From JAOUEA01 sp963821925 (GTDB lineage: Bacteria > Actinomycetota > UBA4738 > HRBIN12): a DNA stretch of 64,000 nucleotides. A model generated the notes under the pieces. It did no database searches. It was not told the origin of the DNA and worked only from the letters and a program-made list of their open reading frames with translations. Both the position numbers and the translations under genes were made by a program. The DNA lies in the NCBI GenBank assembly GCA_963821925.1, contig CAWGFO010000010.1, positions 62,001 to 126,000 on the forward strand, read 5' to 3'. Shown here piece by piece: positions 24,999 through 34,099 of this stretch; position 1 is the stretch's first letter, and every line of letters starts with the position of its first letter.

Positions 24999-26474
24999 TC
25001 AGGGTTGCTCGAGGGGCCAGGGATCGAGGATCAGTGGCGGGATCGGCTCCTGCGAGAAGTCGAACTCGCGGGCGAGATCGCCCAGGAACGGGAGCTCCTC
25101 GCGCACGGTCGGCCGCGGGTCGGGCCGTCCCTGGTTCTCGCCGTCCAACCGCTGGCCACCGAGGAACCGGTCCTCGATCAGCTTCAGGTAGGCGTCGAAC
25201 GAGAGCGTCTGGCTGTCGACGCCGAGGGTACGGTCGGCCCAGGGGCTGATCAGGAGGCCCGGCACGCGGAGCCCGTAGCCGGCGGCGTCGACGCGCGGGG
25301 GCTCCACGTGGTCGTAGAAGCCCCCCCAGTCGTCCCAGGTCAAGAAGATCGCGGTGTGGTCCCACAGGTCGCTCTGCATCACGGCGTTCACGATCGTCGT
25401 GACGTGCGCCTGCCCCTCGGTGATCGGTGCGCCGGTGCCCGGATGCTCGCTCACCCCGCCGCGGCCGGGCACGATCCACGTGACCGAGGGGAGGCTCCCG
25501 TCGGCCACCGACGCGAAGAACGAGGCGTGCGTCTGGATCCGGTCGAGCTGCCCCGTCTCGCGCACGTCGGTGAACCCCGTGAGCACGTTCTGGGGCCGGG
25601 CCGGACCCCTCGCGTCGCATGCCGCCTGCGTGTCCTCGTGGCGGCGGCAGAGGACGTCGCCCGCGTAGTACGCCCAGCTCACCCCCGCCTGGTGGAGGAG
25701 CCATGTGATGTCGGTCCACGCCCACAGCTCCGGGTGCTGGTACCACTTGAGGTCGTCGAACAGGTCGCCCATCCGCAGGTCGGTGCTGCACGAGTACGCG
25801 TCGTGGGGGTCCGTGCACCGCGCCGACCACCCCGAGACCAGGAACAGATGCGCGGGAAGCGTCCACGAGTCGGTCGGCGCGAACATCCGGTCCTGCAGGA
25901 CGAACTGCTCCGCGTACGCCCAGTAGTTGGGGATCGTCCGGTCGTCGTGGAACGACATCAGGTCGGGCTGACCCTGCGGGCCCACGAAGCCGGCACAGCT
26001 CGGATCGCTGGGCTTGCGCACGCACAGGCGTGCCGCCGCGGCCTCGATGAACCCGTCCATCTTCCCGCCGTCCACGGTCGTGACGGCCGCCGGATGGTCG
26101 TGCGGGCCGCCCTCGTTCACGAGACGGGTCGTGGGGTAGGGGGGTACGCAGCGGCCGAGCGTCGGATGGGGCACGCACACGGACGGGGTCCCGTCCGGCT
26201 TCATCGGGATCCCGTTGGCGCCGGGGAACGTCCCGAAGTAGTGATCGAACGAGCGGTTCTCCTGCACGATGAAGATCAGGTGGTCCAGGTTCTGGATGCC
26301 GGCGGCCGGATCGATCGGACGATCGCCTGGTGATGCGGAGGCGACCGCGGCGGGCTCGATCGGGGATGCCGGCACGTCGGCGCTCGACCGGGTGCAGGCG
26401 GCCGCGAGGAGCGCGGCGGCGAGCACGGCGGCGACGGCGGCGGAACCGGGGAGTCGTGTTCGGGGGCGGGTCAC
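24999..26474 (-). CDS. Secreted phosphoesterase lipoprotein (phospholipase C / acid phosphatase family)
   Basis: Exported phosphoesterase of the PF04185 family, whose members hydrolyse phospholipids or phosphomonoesters. The 491-residue protein has a Sec signal with lipobox-like LAAAC. It carries the family hallmark FIVQENRSFDHYFGTFPG near residue 70, a mid-region WTLPAHLFLVSGWSA, and the late FLTWDDWGGFYDHVEPP, each contributing metal-binding residues. At least nine Cys in the mature part suggest disulfides. It is convergent with lysA-GNAT and divergent from hom, and interrupts an otherwise amino-acid biosynthetic run. Substrate cannot be resolved. Confidence 0.85.
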   Translation of the reverse strand: MTRPRTRLPGSAAVAAVLAAALLAAACTRSSADVPASPIEPAAVASASPGDRPIDPAAGIQNLDHLIFIVQENRSFDHYFGTFPGANGIPMKPDGTPSVCVPHPTLGRCVPPYPTTRLVNEGGPHDHPAAVTTVDGGKMDGFIEAAAARLCVRKPSDPSCAGFVGPQGQPDLMSFHDDRTIPNYWAYAEQFVLQDRMFAPTDSWTLPAHLFLVSGWSARCTDPHDAYSCSTDLRMGDLFDDLKWYQHPELWAWTDITWLLHQAGVSWAYYAGDVLCRRHEDTQAACDARGPARPQNVLTGFTDVRETGQLDRIQTHASFFASVADGSLPSVTWIVPGRGGVSEHPGTGAPITEGQAHVTTIVNAVMQSDLWDHTAIFLTWDDWGGFYDHVEPPRVDAAGYGLRVPGLLISPWADRTLGVDSQTLSFDAYLKLIEDRFLGGQRLDGENQGRPDPRPTVREELPFLGDLAREFDFSQEPIPPLILDPWPLEQP

Positions 26475-26589
26475 GGCCCGTCACTGTAGCCGACCCTGCG
26501 CCACCCGCCGGGAGGCGGCCCGGTTCCGGGCACGCGTCCTCCGCCCGGCTACGATTGGTCGGACCGGGATCGAACGGGGGCATCGGCAG

Positions 26590-27882
26590 GTGGGCGAGGA
26601 ACGCACGATCCGCGTGGGCTTGCTGGGCTGCGGGAACGTGGGCGCGGCCGTGATCCGCCTGCTCCACGAGCACGCCGACGACATCGCGATGCGCGCCGGA
26701 TGCCGCCTCGAGGTGGCCCGGGTGGCCGTCCGCGATCTCGGTCGTGACCGCGACGTGCCCCTGTCTCCGGACGCCTTCACGCTCGACGGCGTCTCGATCG
26801 TCGACGACCCCACGATCGACGTCGTCTGCGAGCTCCTCGGCGGCGTGCAACCCGCGCGGGCCCTGATCCTGCGGGCGTTCGCGAACGGGAAGTCCGTCGT
26901 CACCGCGAACAAGGAGCTGCTCGCCACCGACGGCGAGTCGTTGTTCGAGGCGGCCGACGCGGCCGAGCGTGACCTCTACTTCGAGGCCGCGGTGGCCGGC
27001 GGGATCCCGCTGATCCGGCCGATGAAGGAGTCGCTCACCGGCGAACGGATCACCCGGCTGCTCGGGATCGTGAACGGCACGACGAACTTCATCCTCACGC
27101 AGATGACCGAGCACGGCTGGTCGTTCGACGACGCGCTCGCCGAGGCGCAGCGGCTCGGCTACGCGGAGGCTGACCCCACCGCCGACGTGGAGGGGTTCGA
27201 CGCCGCCGCGAAGTGCGCGATCCTCGCGTCGATCGCGTTCAACACGCGGGTGGTCGCGGGCGACGTCTACCGCGAGGGCATCACGAAGGTCACCGCGCAG
27301 GACATCGCCGACGCCGCCCGCATGGGCTACGTCGTGAAGCTCCTCGCGATCGCCGAGCTCGACGAGGATGAGGTGAGCGCGCGCGTCCACCCGGCGATGA
27401 TCCCGGAGGCCCATCCGCTCGCCAGCGTGCGGGACGCCTTCAACGCCGTGTTCATCGAGGGGCCGAAGATCGGCCAGCTGATGTTCTACGGGCGCGGTGC
27501 GGGGGGCGACCCGACCGCGGCCGCCGTGGTGGGCGACCTCGTGACGGTGGCCCGGCACACGGCGTCGGGTGCGCGAGGGGTCGGCTGCACGTGCGCGCTC
27601 GATCGCCGGATGCGCCCGATGGACGGCACGCGCGGCCAGTACTACCTGAACCTGCACGTCGAAGACCGGCCCGGTGTGCTGGCCGAGGTCGCCGAGCACT
27701 TCGGGCGCAACGGCGTGTCGATCGAACGCGTGTGGCAGGAGGGGGCCGGCGACGAGGCGACCCTCGTCTTCATCACGCACCGGGCCCAGGAGGGCGCGTT
27801 CCAGAAGACGATCCAGGAGCTCCGCGAGCTGACCGCGGTGCGGGCCGTGTCGAGCGTCCTGCGCGTGGAGGGGGAGGAGTGA
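26590..27882 (+). CDS. hom: Homoserine dehydrogenase
   Basis: Reduces aspartate semialdehyde to homoserine for threonine and methionine. From GTG 26590 the 430-residue product starts VGEERTIRVGLLGCGNVGAA (Rossmann nucleotide site), then VTANKELLA, GIVNGTTNFILT and AEADPTADVEGFDAAAK in the catalytic domain. It ends in an ACT domain (YYLNLHVEDRPGVLAEVAEH) that usually mediates threonine feedback inhibition. No ATG lies upstream in a suitable place. A GGGGG stretch about 10 bases upstream may help ribosome binding, and TACGAT at 26550 is a possible -10. Its stop overlaps thrC. Confidence 0.95.
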   Translation: MGEERTIRVGLLGCGNVGAAVIRLLHEHADDIAMRAGCRLEVARVAVRDLGRDRDVPLSPDAFTLDGVSIVDDPTIDVVCELLGGVQPARALILRAFANGKSVVTANKELLATDGESLFEAADAAERDLYFEAAVAGGIPLIRPMKESLTGERITRLLGIVNGTTNFILTQMTEHGWSFDDALAEAQRLGYAEADPTADVEGFDAAAKCAILASIAFNTRVVAGDVYREGITKVTAQDIADAARMGYVVKLLAIAELDEDEVSARVHPAMIPEAHPLASVRDAFNAVFIEGPKIGQLMFYGRGAGGDPTAAAVVGDLVTVARHTASGARGVGCTCALDRRMRPMDGTRGQYYLNLHVEDRPGVLAEVAEHFGRNGVSIERVWQEGAGDEATLVFITHRAQEGAFQKTIQELRELTAVRAVSSVLRVEGEE

Positions 27883-28991
27883 CCGGCGACGTGGCGATGC
27901 CCGCGGCGTCGTCATCCGGCGCCGGCGATCCCGTGCCGGGCGCGCACCAGTGGCGCGGGCTGATCGAGGAGTACCGCGGCCGGCTCCCCGTCACCGATGC
28001 GACCCCCGTGATCACGCTCCGCGAGGGTGGCACCCCGCTCGTGCGCTCCGACGTCCTCTCAGCCGAGACCGGCTGCGACGTCTGGCTGAAGTTCGAGGGG
28101 GCGAACCCCACCGGCTCCTTCAAGGACCGCGGGATGACCCTCGCGATCAGCAAGGCGGTCGAGGCCGGCGCCAAGGCCGTGGTCTGCGCCTCGACCGGGA
28201 ACACCTCGGCGAGCGCGGCGGCCTACGCCGCGAAGGCGGGGCTCACCTGCGCGGTGCTCGTCCCCAAGGGCAAGATCGCGCTCGGCAAGATGGCGCAGAC
28301 GTTGATCCACGGCGCGCGCGTGCTGGAGGTCGACGGGAACTTCGACGCCTCGCTCGAGCTCGCGAAGGATCTGGCCGAGCGCTACCCGGTCACGCTCGTG
28401 AACTCGGTGAACCCGTTCCGTCTCCAGGGCCAGAAGACCGCGGCGTTCGAGATCTGCGACGCGCTCGATCGCGCGCCCGACCTGCACTGCGTGCCGGTGG
28501 GCAACGCCGGCAACATCTCGAGCCACTGGATCGGCTATTCGGAGTACCTCGCCGACGGGATGATCGCCGAGCCCCCGCAGCTCTTCGGGTTCCAGGCCCA
28601 GGGAGCGGCCCCGATCGTGCTCGGCGAGCCCGTGAAGGACCCCCAGACGATCGCCACGGCGATCCGCATCGGGAACCCAGCCTCCTGGGACAAGGCCGTG
28701 AACGCCGCGAGGGAGTCCGAAGGCGCGATCGAGGCGGTGACCGACCGCGAGATCCTCGCTGCCTATCGCCGGATCGCGCGCGAAGGGATGTTCGCGGAGC
28801 CGGCGAGCGCGGCCAGCGTCGCCGGCCTGCTGCACCTGCACGCCGAGGGGAAGCTGCCCGCGGGGGCGACCGTCGTGTGCATCCTCACCGGGCACGGCCT
28901 CAAGGACCCCGAGTGGGCGATCGCGGGGGCGGCCACCCCGGTGACGGTCTCGGTCGACGCGGCGGCCGTCGCGGCCGAGCTGGGGCTCTAG
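27879..28991 (+). CDS. thrC: Threonine synthase
   Basis: PLP enzyme converting O-phosphohomoserine to threonine. The 370-residue protein has the PLP lysine in NPTGSFKDRGM, the phosphate-binding CASTGNTSASAAAYA, VGNAGNISSHWIGY and VCILTGHGLKDPEW near the end. Length fits the short actinobacterial type. The GTG at 27879 overlaps the hom stop (GTGA); in-frame GTG 27891 and ATG 27897 are alternatives. It sits between hom and thrB in the classical threonine operon order. Confidence 0.95.
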   Translation: MTGDVAMPAASSSGAGDPVPGAHQWRGLIEEYRGRLPVTDATPVITLREGGTPLVRSDVLSAETGCDVWLKFEGANPTGSFKDRGMTLAISKAVEAGAKAVVCASTGNTSASAAAYAAKAGLTCAVLVPKGKIALGKMAQTLIHGARVLEVDGNFDASLELAKDLAERYPVTLVNSVNPFRLQGQKTAAFEICDALDRAPDLHCVPVGNAGNISSHWIGYSEYLADGMIAEPPQLFGFQAQGAAPIVLGEPVKDPQTIATAIRIGNPASWDKAVNAARESEGAIEAVTDREILAAYRRIAREGMFAEPASAASVAGLLHLHAEGKLPAGATVVCILTGHGLKDPEWAIAGAATPVTVSVDAAAVAAELGL

Positions 28992-28996
28992 CGGGC

Positions 28997-29845
28997 GTGC
29001 GCCTCACCGTCCGCGTCCCCGCGACCTCGGCGAACCTCGGCCCGGGCTTCGACTGCTTCGGGCTCGCGCTCGATCTGTGCAACGAGGTGACGGTCGACAC
29101 CGACGCGGCGCCCGGCGTGGCGTGGGAAGGCGAGGGCGCGTCGGAGCTGCCGACCGACGGTTCCGACCTCGTGAGTCACGTGATGGCGTCCGTCGCCCAG
29201 GTGACGGGCGGGACCCTGCCGCCGATGCGGCTCGACGGGCTGAACCGGATCCCGCTCGAGCGAGGCCTCGGGTCCTCCTCGGCCGCCGCCGTGGCCGGCG
29301 CGGCGATCGCTCTGCGGATCCTCGGCGAGGCGGCGACGCCCGACGCCGTGTTCGGTCACGCGGCGAGGATCGAGGGGCATCCCGACAACGCCGGCCCCGC
29401 GGTGTTCGGCGGCTTCACGATCGCGCTGCCGGACGGGACGGTCCACCGGTTCGACCCGCACCCCGACCTCCATCCTGTCGCGCTCGTGCCGGGCGACCGG
29501 TTGCCCACCGCCGAGGCGCGCCGGGCGCTCCCCGAGGACGTACCGCGCGAGGACGCGGTGTTCAACGTGGCGCACGCGGCACTCACCGTCGAGGCACTGA
29601 CCCGCGACCCGTCGCTCCTCGGCGAGGCGCTCCAGGACCGGCTCCATCAGGACGCCCGGCTCGCGCTCGTTCCGGCGGTGCTCGAGGTCTTCCGCTCCCT
29701 CCGGGGAGCCGGGGTCCCCGTGTGCGTGTCCGGGGCGGGTCCGACGCTCCTCGCGTTCCCGCGCGAGCCGCTCGCGGTCCCCGAGGGCTGGCGCGTGATC
29801 GAGCCGGGGATCAGGTCCCGGGGGTTCGAGCTGGCCGAGGAATGA
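28997..29845 (+). CDS. thrB: Homoserine kinase
   Basis: GHMP-family kinase that phosphorylates homoserine, providing the thrC substrate. The 282-residue product starts VRLTVRVPATSANLGPGFDC, has the ATP loop PLERGLGSSSAAAVAG, the HPDNAGPAVFGGF motif and the C-terminal CVSGAGPTLLAF. The GTG start is five bases after the thrC stop, so it is translated from the same message. Its stop faces the MarP gene stop across six bases, which ends the operon. Confidence 0.95.
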   Translation: MRLTVRVPATSANLGPGFDCFGLALDLCNEVTVDTDAAPGVAWEGEGASELPTDGSDLVSHVMASVAQVTGGTLPPMRLDGLNRIPLERGLGSSSAAAVAGAAIALRILGEAATPDAVFGHAARIEGHPDNAGPAVFGGFTIALPDGTVHRFDPHPDLHPVALVPGDRLPTAEARRALPEDVPREDAVFNVAHAALTVEALTRDPSLLGEALQDRLHQDARLALVPAVLEVFRSLRGAGVPVCVSGAGPTLLAFPREPLAVPEGWRVIEPGIRSRGFELAEE

Positions 29846-29851
29846 ATCCCG

Positions 29852-31030
29852 TCAAGCGGGGGTGCACACGCCCGGGCTCACGGCCTCGTCTCGGGCGATC
29901 GACCGCGTGACGAGCTGGGAGAACTCGCTCGACACGATCGCGTAGCCCACGTGATCCTCGACCACCGAGTTCGCGAACACGACCCCGGCGACCTTCCCGT
30001 TCGGCAGCACGAACGGCCCCCCGCTATTGCCCGGCGCCACGTCGGCCTGCAGCTCGTACAGACGCCGCGTGACCTCGCCGCTCCCGTAGATGTCGTGGCC
30101 GACGGGCACGATCACCTGGCGCACGGCTGCGGCCCCGGTCGTGAGCGAGCCCCCGCCGGGGTACCCGAGCACCGCTCCGCCGTCCCCGCGGGCGAGATCG
30201 CCACCCAGGAGGGCGAGCGGCGGCGCCGTCAGGGTGGGGACGTGCAACACGGCGATGTCCAGATCCGGATCGAACCCCACGACGGTCGCCGGGTGGTCGT
30301 GGCCGTCGAGGCGGACCCACAGCTCGGTCGTGCCGGCCACGACGTGCGCGTTCGTCACGACGAACCCGGGCTCGACCACGAACCCGCTGCCTTGGTTCAA
30401 GAACCCGTGGAAGCAGCCGTCCCCGAGGACCTCTGCCGTGCTCGGCGCTGCGTGCCGGAAGGCGGCCGTGGCATCGGCCCCCGACGGCGGCTCGACCGGG
30501 TCGGCCGGGACCGGCGGGAGCCCGATGAACACGTCGGGGAACCCGAGGAGCGCGAGGACCCTTTGCAGCTCCCCGATCATCGAGGGCGGCTGCGGCATCA
30601 CGGCGTCGAGGCCCCGCACCACTCTCGAGTCGCGGATCCCGCGGGCGATCTGCGGGAACGGCCCGTTGGCCAGGTTCAACGCGAGGAACCAGGTCGTGAG
30701 CAGGAGCGCGACCACGGAGACGACCGCACCCCCGTAGGCGTCGGCGCTCTGCATCTTCGAGCCGTGCGTCCTCGTGCGGACACGGCTGCCGACCACCCAT
30801 CCTGCGAGGTTGCCGACCGCGCCGCCGATCAGCACGACGCCGAGCGCGATCGCGATCTGGGTCAGCGGATCACCCCCGAATCGGGCAAGCCGGGGGGCGA
30901 GCATGATGCCGATCACGATGCCGAGGGCCAGCCCCGACAGCCCGATCACCTGCAGCACGGCGCCGCGCCGGTAGCCGCCGATCACGGACAGCACCAGCAG
31001 CACGAGGAAGATCAGGTCGAGCCAGGTCAT
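29852..31030 (-). CDS. marP: MarP-type membrane serine protease (CvpA domain plus trypsin domain)
   Basis: Membrane-anchored extracytoplasmic protease. The 392-residue protein starts with a CvpA-like module of four helices (MTWLDLIFLVLLVLSVIGGY onward, about residues 1-130), then a linker and a chymotrypsin-fold domain. The catalytic triad is visible: His in VVTNAHVVAG, Asp in DPDLDIAVLHV and Ser in VAPGNSGGPFV. Two Cys (GDGCFHG and the C-terminal GVCTPA) are placed like the regulatory disulfide of mycobacterial MarP. In M. tuberculosis this protease protects against acid and oxidative stress; a similar role here is inference. Confidence 0.88.
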   Translation of the reverse strand: MTWLDLIFLVLLVLSVIGGYRRGAVLQVIGLSGLALGIVIGIMLAPRLARFGGDPLTQIAIALGVVLIGGAVGNLAGWVVGSRVRTRTHGSKMQSADAYGGAVVSVVALLLTTWFLALNLANGPFPQIARGIRDSRVVRGLDAVMPQPPSMIGELQRVLALLGFPDVFIGLPPVPADPVEPPSGADATAAFRHAAPSTAEVLGDGCFHGFLNQGSGFVVEPGFVVTNAHVVAGTTELWVRLDGHDHPATVVGFDPDLDIAVLHVPTLTAPPLALLGGDLARGDGGAVLGYPGGGSLTTGAAAVRQVIVPVGHDIYGSGEVTRRLYELQADVAPGNSGGPFVLPNGKVAGVVFANSVVEDHVGYAIVSSEFSQLVTRSIARDEAVSPGVCTPA

Positions 31031-31077
31031 GGCGCAGGTATCGTCCCACGGAGAGCCACGGCTGAGGGGGCACTCGG

Positions 31078-31869
31078 GTGAAGGAGTTGGCGGGCAGGGG
31101 CGCGCTCGTGACCGGCGGGACCACCGGCCTCGGCCGCGCGATCGCCGAGGTGTTCGTGCGGGAGGGCGCCGCGGTCGTGATCACCGGGCGCGACGAGGGG
31201 CTCGGGCGGGAGGCCGAGGCCGTGCTGCGCGGGGCCGGCGAAGCGTGGTTCGTGCGCGCCGATGCCGGCGACCCCGCGCAGATCGAGGCGTCGGTGGACC
31301 AGGCGGTCGGGCTCCTGGGCGGGCTCGACGTGCTCGTGAACAACGCGGGCCTGGGCGTGGCCGCCTCGCCGCTCGACACCCCGCTCGCGGACTACGACCG
31401 GGTGATGGACGTGAACGTGCGTGGGTGCTTCCTCTACGCGCAGCGGTGCTTCCCTCACCTCGAGGCCCGTGGCGGCTCGATGATCCACATCGGCTCCGAC
31501 GCAGGGGTGCTGGGAGAGGTCGACATCGGCGTCTACTCGGTCTCGAAGGCCGCGGTGCACATGCTGTCGAACGTGCTCGCCGTCGAGGGCGGCCGGCGCG
31601 GGGTGCGATCGAACGTGATCGCGCCCGGCGATACGGAGCCGGGCATGCGCCACATGGGCCCACCCGGCGACCAGGATCGGCCCGAGGACGACCCGTCGAC
31701 CTGGCCGCTCCCGCCGATCGGGCGCGTGGGCCGCGCGGCCGACGTCGCCGAGGCCGCCGTCTACCTCGCCTCCGAACGGGCCTCGTTCGTGAACGGCGTG
31801 ACGCTGCTGCTCGACGGGGGCATGCGCGCGGGGTTCAACACCGCTCGGTTCCTGCCGATGACCCCATGA
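31078..31869 (+). CDS. Short-chain dehydrogenase/reductase
   Basis: NAD(P)-dependent oxidoreductase of the classical SDR family, 263 residues. It has the nucleotide-binding TGGTTGLGRAIAEVF, NNAG in VLVNNAGLGV, the catalytic Tyr-x-x-x-Lys as YSVSK, upstream Ser in IHIGSDAG and the C-terminal SFVNGVTLLLDGGMRAGF. The GTG start lies 47 bases from the divergent MarP start. No pathway partner is evident, as the next gene is a phosphoesterase with its own promoter-like element. Substrate unknown. Confidence 0.88.
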   Translation: MKELAGRGALVTGGTTGLGRAIAEVFVREGAAVVITGRDEGLGREAEAVLRGAGEAWFVRADAGDPAQIEASVDQAVGLLGGLDVLVNNAGLGVAASPLDTPLADYDRVMDVNVRGCFLYAQRCFPHLEARGGSMIHIGSDAGVLGEVDIGVYSVSKAAVHMLSNVLAVEGGRRGVRSNVIAPGDTEPGMRHMGPPGDQDRPEDDPSTWPLPPIGRVGRAADVAEAAVYLASERASFVNGVTLLLDGGMRAGFNTARFLPMTP

Positions 31870-31898
31870 GAGTGGCCCCCGCCCGCCGGCCCCGCGAC

Positions 31899-31904
31899 TA
31901 GACT
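31899..31904 (+). promoter_or_regulatory. -10 element of a probable leaderless promoter (metallophosphoesterase)
   Basis: TAGACT is followed by 8 bases and then the GTG start at 31913, with no ribosome-binding sequence. The same arrangement is seen at 50482, 57816 and 63698. Confidence 0.4.
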
Positions 31905-31912
31905 GGACGCCA

Positions 31913-32701
31913 GTGGTCACGATCGCCCACATCTCCGATCCGCACGTCGGTTCGCCGTTCTTCGTGCCGAACCTGATGAACCGCGTGATCAAGGAACTCA
32001 ACGAACTGTCGCCCGATGCCGTCGTCTGCACCGGCGATCTCACGACCGAGGGCTACCGCCAGGAGTACAAGAACTGGCTCGCCTACGCCGAGCGGATCGA
32101 GGCGCCGATCCACACCGTGCCGGGCAACCACGACTCGCGCAACGTCGGGTACCTCCACTTCGAGGATCTGATCGGACCGCGGATGTGGACGGCCGAGGTC
32201 GAGGACGTCCGGATCGTGGGGCTGGACTCGAGCGAGCCCGACCTGAACGAGGGCAAGGTCGGGCGCATGCACTACGAATGGATCAGCCGCCAGTTCCAGG
32301 CGCCCGCCGCGCTGAAGGTGCTGGCCCTGCATCACCACCTGCTGCCGATCCCGGGCACCGGTCGTGAGCGGAGCACGGTGATGGATGCGGGCGACCTCCT
32401 CGAGGTGCTGATCCACGCGGGCGTCGACGTCGTGCTCTCGGGGCACAAGCACGTCCCCTACGTCTGGCGCCTCGAGAAGATGTTCGTCGCGAACGCCGGG
32501 ACCGTGTCGTCCCTCCGCGTGCGCGGGTACACGAAGCCCTGCTACAACGTGCTCGAGTTCGAACGGGGCGAGGTCAAGATCTTCCGGAAGTTCCCGTTCG
32601 GCGACAGCACCGTGATGGCGCACTTCGCGCTCTCGGGCGAGGAGTTCTACCGGGCGCACGAGCTGCCCGTCCAGGAGCGCACCGTCCACGTCGGCGACTA
32701 A
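31913..32701 (+). CDS. Calcineurin-like metallophosphoesterase
   Basis: Two-metal phosphoesterase of 262 residues. All five family motifs appear in order: D-x-H in HISDPHVG, GDLT in VVCTGDLTTEG, GNHD in VPGNHDSRN, the His in LALHHHLLPIP and GHKH in VLSGHKHVPY. This set is shared by CpdA-like cyclic-nucleotide phosphodiesterases and by glycerophosphodiesterases of the GpdQ group, and sequence alone does not choose. It lies 66 bases upstream of the cyclic diphosphoglycerate synthetase gene, so a link to that phosphate solute is possible but unproven. Confidence 0.88.
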   Translation: MVTIAHISDPHVGSPFFVPNLMNRVIKELNELSPDAVVCTGDLTTEGYRQEYKNWLAYAERIEAPIHTVPGNHDSRNVGYLHFEDLIGPRMWTAEVEDVRIVGLDSSEPDLNEGKVGRMHYEWISRQFQAPAALKVLALHHHLLPIPGTGRERSTVMDAGDLLEVLIHAGVDVVLSGHKHVPYVWRLEKMFVANAGTVSSLRVRGYTKPCYNVLEFERGEVKIFRKFPFGDSTVMAHFALSGEEFYRAHELPVQERTVHVGD

Positions 32702-32767
32702 CGCCGGCCCCACCACCCGCACGATCGTCCCGACCGACCCCCCGATGGAAAGGTGATCCCCACCCCG

Positions 32768-34099
32768 ATGCGCACCCTCGTCCTCGTCGACGGCGAGCAT
32801 TACCCGCCGGTCACCCGGTGGGGCATCGAGACGGCCATCGCCCGCGGCCACGACGTGGTGGGCGCGCTGATGGTCGGCGGGATCGAGAAGATCGATCCGG
32901 GGTCGCTGCCCGACCTCGGCGTCCCGACGACCGCGGCCGGCGACGACCGGATGGCCGCGCTCGGCGCCGCGCTCGACGCGCTCGAGCCCGAGGTCGTGCT
33001 CGACCTGTCCGACGAACCCATCCTCGGCTACCGGGAGCGGATGGAGCTCGCGGCGGTCGCGCTCGCCCGGGGGGTCGTCTACCAGGGCGCCGACTTCCGG
33101 CTGGACCCGCCGGCCGGTGGCCCGCCGATCGACGCTCCCACGCTCGCCGTGATCGGCACGGGCAAGCGGACCGGGAAGACCGCGATCAGCGGCGAGGTCG
33201 CCCGGCTGGCCGCGCGCATGGGTCTCGACCCGGTCGTGGTGGCGATGGGGCGCGGCGGACCACCCGAGCCACAGGTCGCCGAGGCCGGGAGCGTTGACCT
33301 CGAGCGCCTGCTCGAGCTCGTCCGGTCGGGCCAGCACGCCGCGTCGGACTACCTGGAGGACGCGCTCACGACCGGCGTGACGACGATCGGCGCCCGCCGC
33401 GCGGGCGGGGGGCTCGCGGGGGCGCCGTACGCGACGAACGTCCGCGAGGCGGCCGAGCTCGCCGCCGCCCGCCGCCCGGGCGTCGTGATCCTCGAGGGCA
33501 GCGGGGCGGCGGTACCGCCCGTCCCGTGGGACGCCGGCGTCCTCGTGGTGCCCGCCTCGGCCCCGCCCGAGTACCTGGGGGGCTATCTCGGTCCCTATCG
33601 TCTCTTGCGGTCGGACCTCGTGGTTGTTACCATGGCGTCCAGCCCGTTCGCTGGGCCCGAGAACCTCTCCGCACTCCGTTCCCACGTCGGCCGCTTCCTC
33701 GATGATGCCCGGTGCGTGGTGACCGACTTCATCCCGGTACCGCTGTCCGACGTGCGGGATGCGAGGGTGTTCTTCGCCACGACGGCGCCGGGGGCGGTCG
33801 CCGCTCGACAGGTCGACCACCTGGTGAGCGTCCACCGATGCGACGTCGTGGGATGGAGCGCGCGGCTGGCCGATCGGGCCGGCCTCGCGGAGGATCTCGA
33901 TGCGGCCCAGGGATACGACGTCCTCCTCACGGAGCTGAAGGCCGCCGCCGTCGACGTGGCGTGCGAGCGGGCGATGGCCCGGGGGGCGGAGGTCGTGTTC
34001 GTGGACAACCGCGCCACGGTGGTGGAGGGATCGACCGATCTCGACACGGCGTTGGGCGAGGTGCTCGACCGAGCATCCGAGCGAGGGACTCACCGGTGA
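32768..34099 (+). CDS. cpgS: Cyclic 2,3-diphosphoglycerate synthetase
   Basis: Predicted to use ATP to close the cyclic anhydride of 2,3-diphosphoglycerate, giving cDPG. The 443-residue protein starts MRTLVLVDGEHYPPVTRW, the signature opening of this family. It has a P-loop at residues 130-138 (GTGKRTGKT), followed by ATNVREAAELAAARRPGVVI, LEGSGAAVPPVPWDA and LTELKAAAVDVACERA. ATG 32768 is preferred because AAAGGTGAT ends 10 bases upstream; an in-frame GTG lies at 32753. The GTGA overlap with the 2-phosphoglycerate kinase gene places both pathway enzymes in one message. Family assignment is by recognition, not by search. Confidence 0.85.
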   Translation: MRTLVLVDGEHYPPVTRWGIETAIARGHDVVGALMVGGIEKIDPGSLPDLGVPTTAAGDDRMAALGAALDALEPEVVLDLSDEPILGYRERMELAAVALARGVVYQGADFRLDPPAGGPPIDAPTLAVIGTGKRTGKTAISGEVARLAARMGLDPVVVAMGRGGPPEPQVAEAGSVDLERLLELVRSGQHAASDYLEDALTTGVTTIGARRAGGGLAGAPYATNVREAAELAAARRPGVVILEGSGAAVPPVPWDAGVLVVPASAPPEYLGGYLGPYRLLRSDLVVVTMASSPFAGPENLSALRSHVGRFLDDARCVVTDFIPVPLSDVRDARVFFATTAPGAVAARQVDHLVSVHRCDVVGWSARLADRAGLAEDLDAAQGYDVLLTELKAAAVDVACERAMARGAEVVFVDNRATVVEGSTDLDTALGEVLDRASERGTHR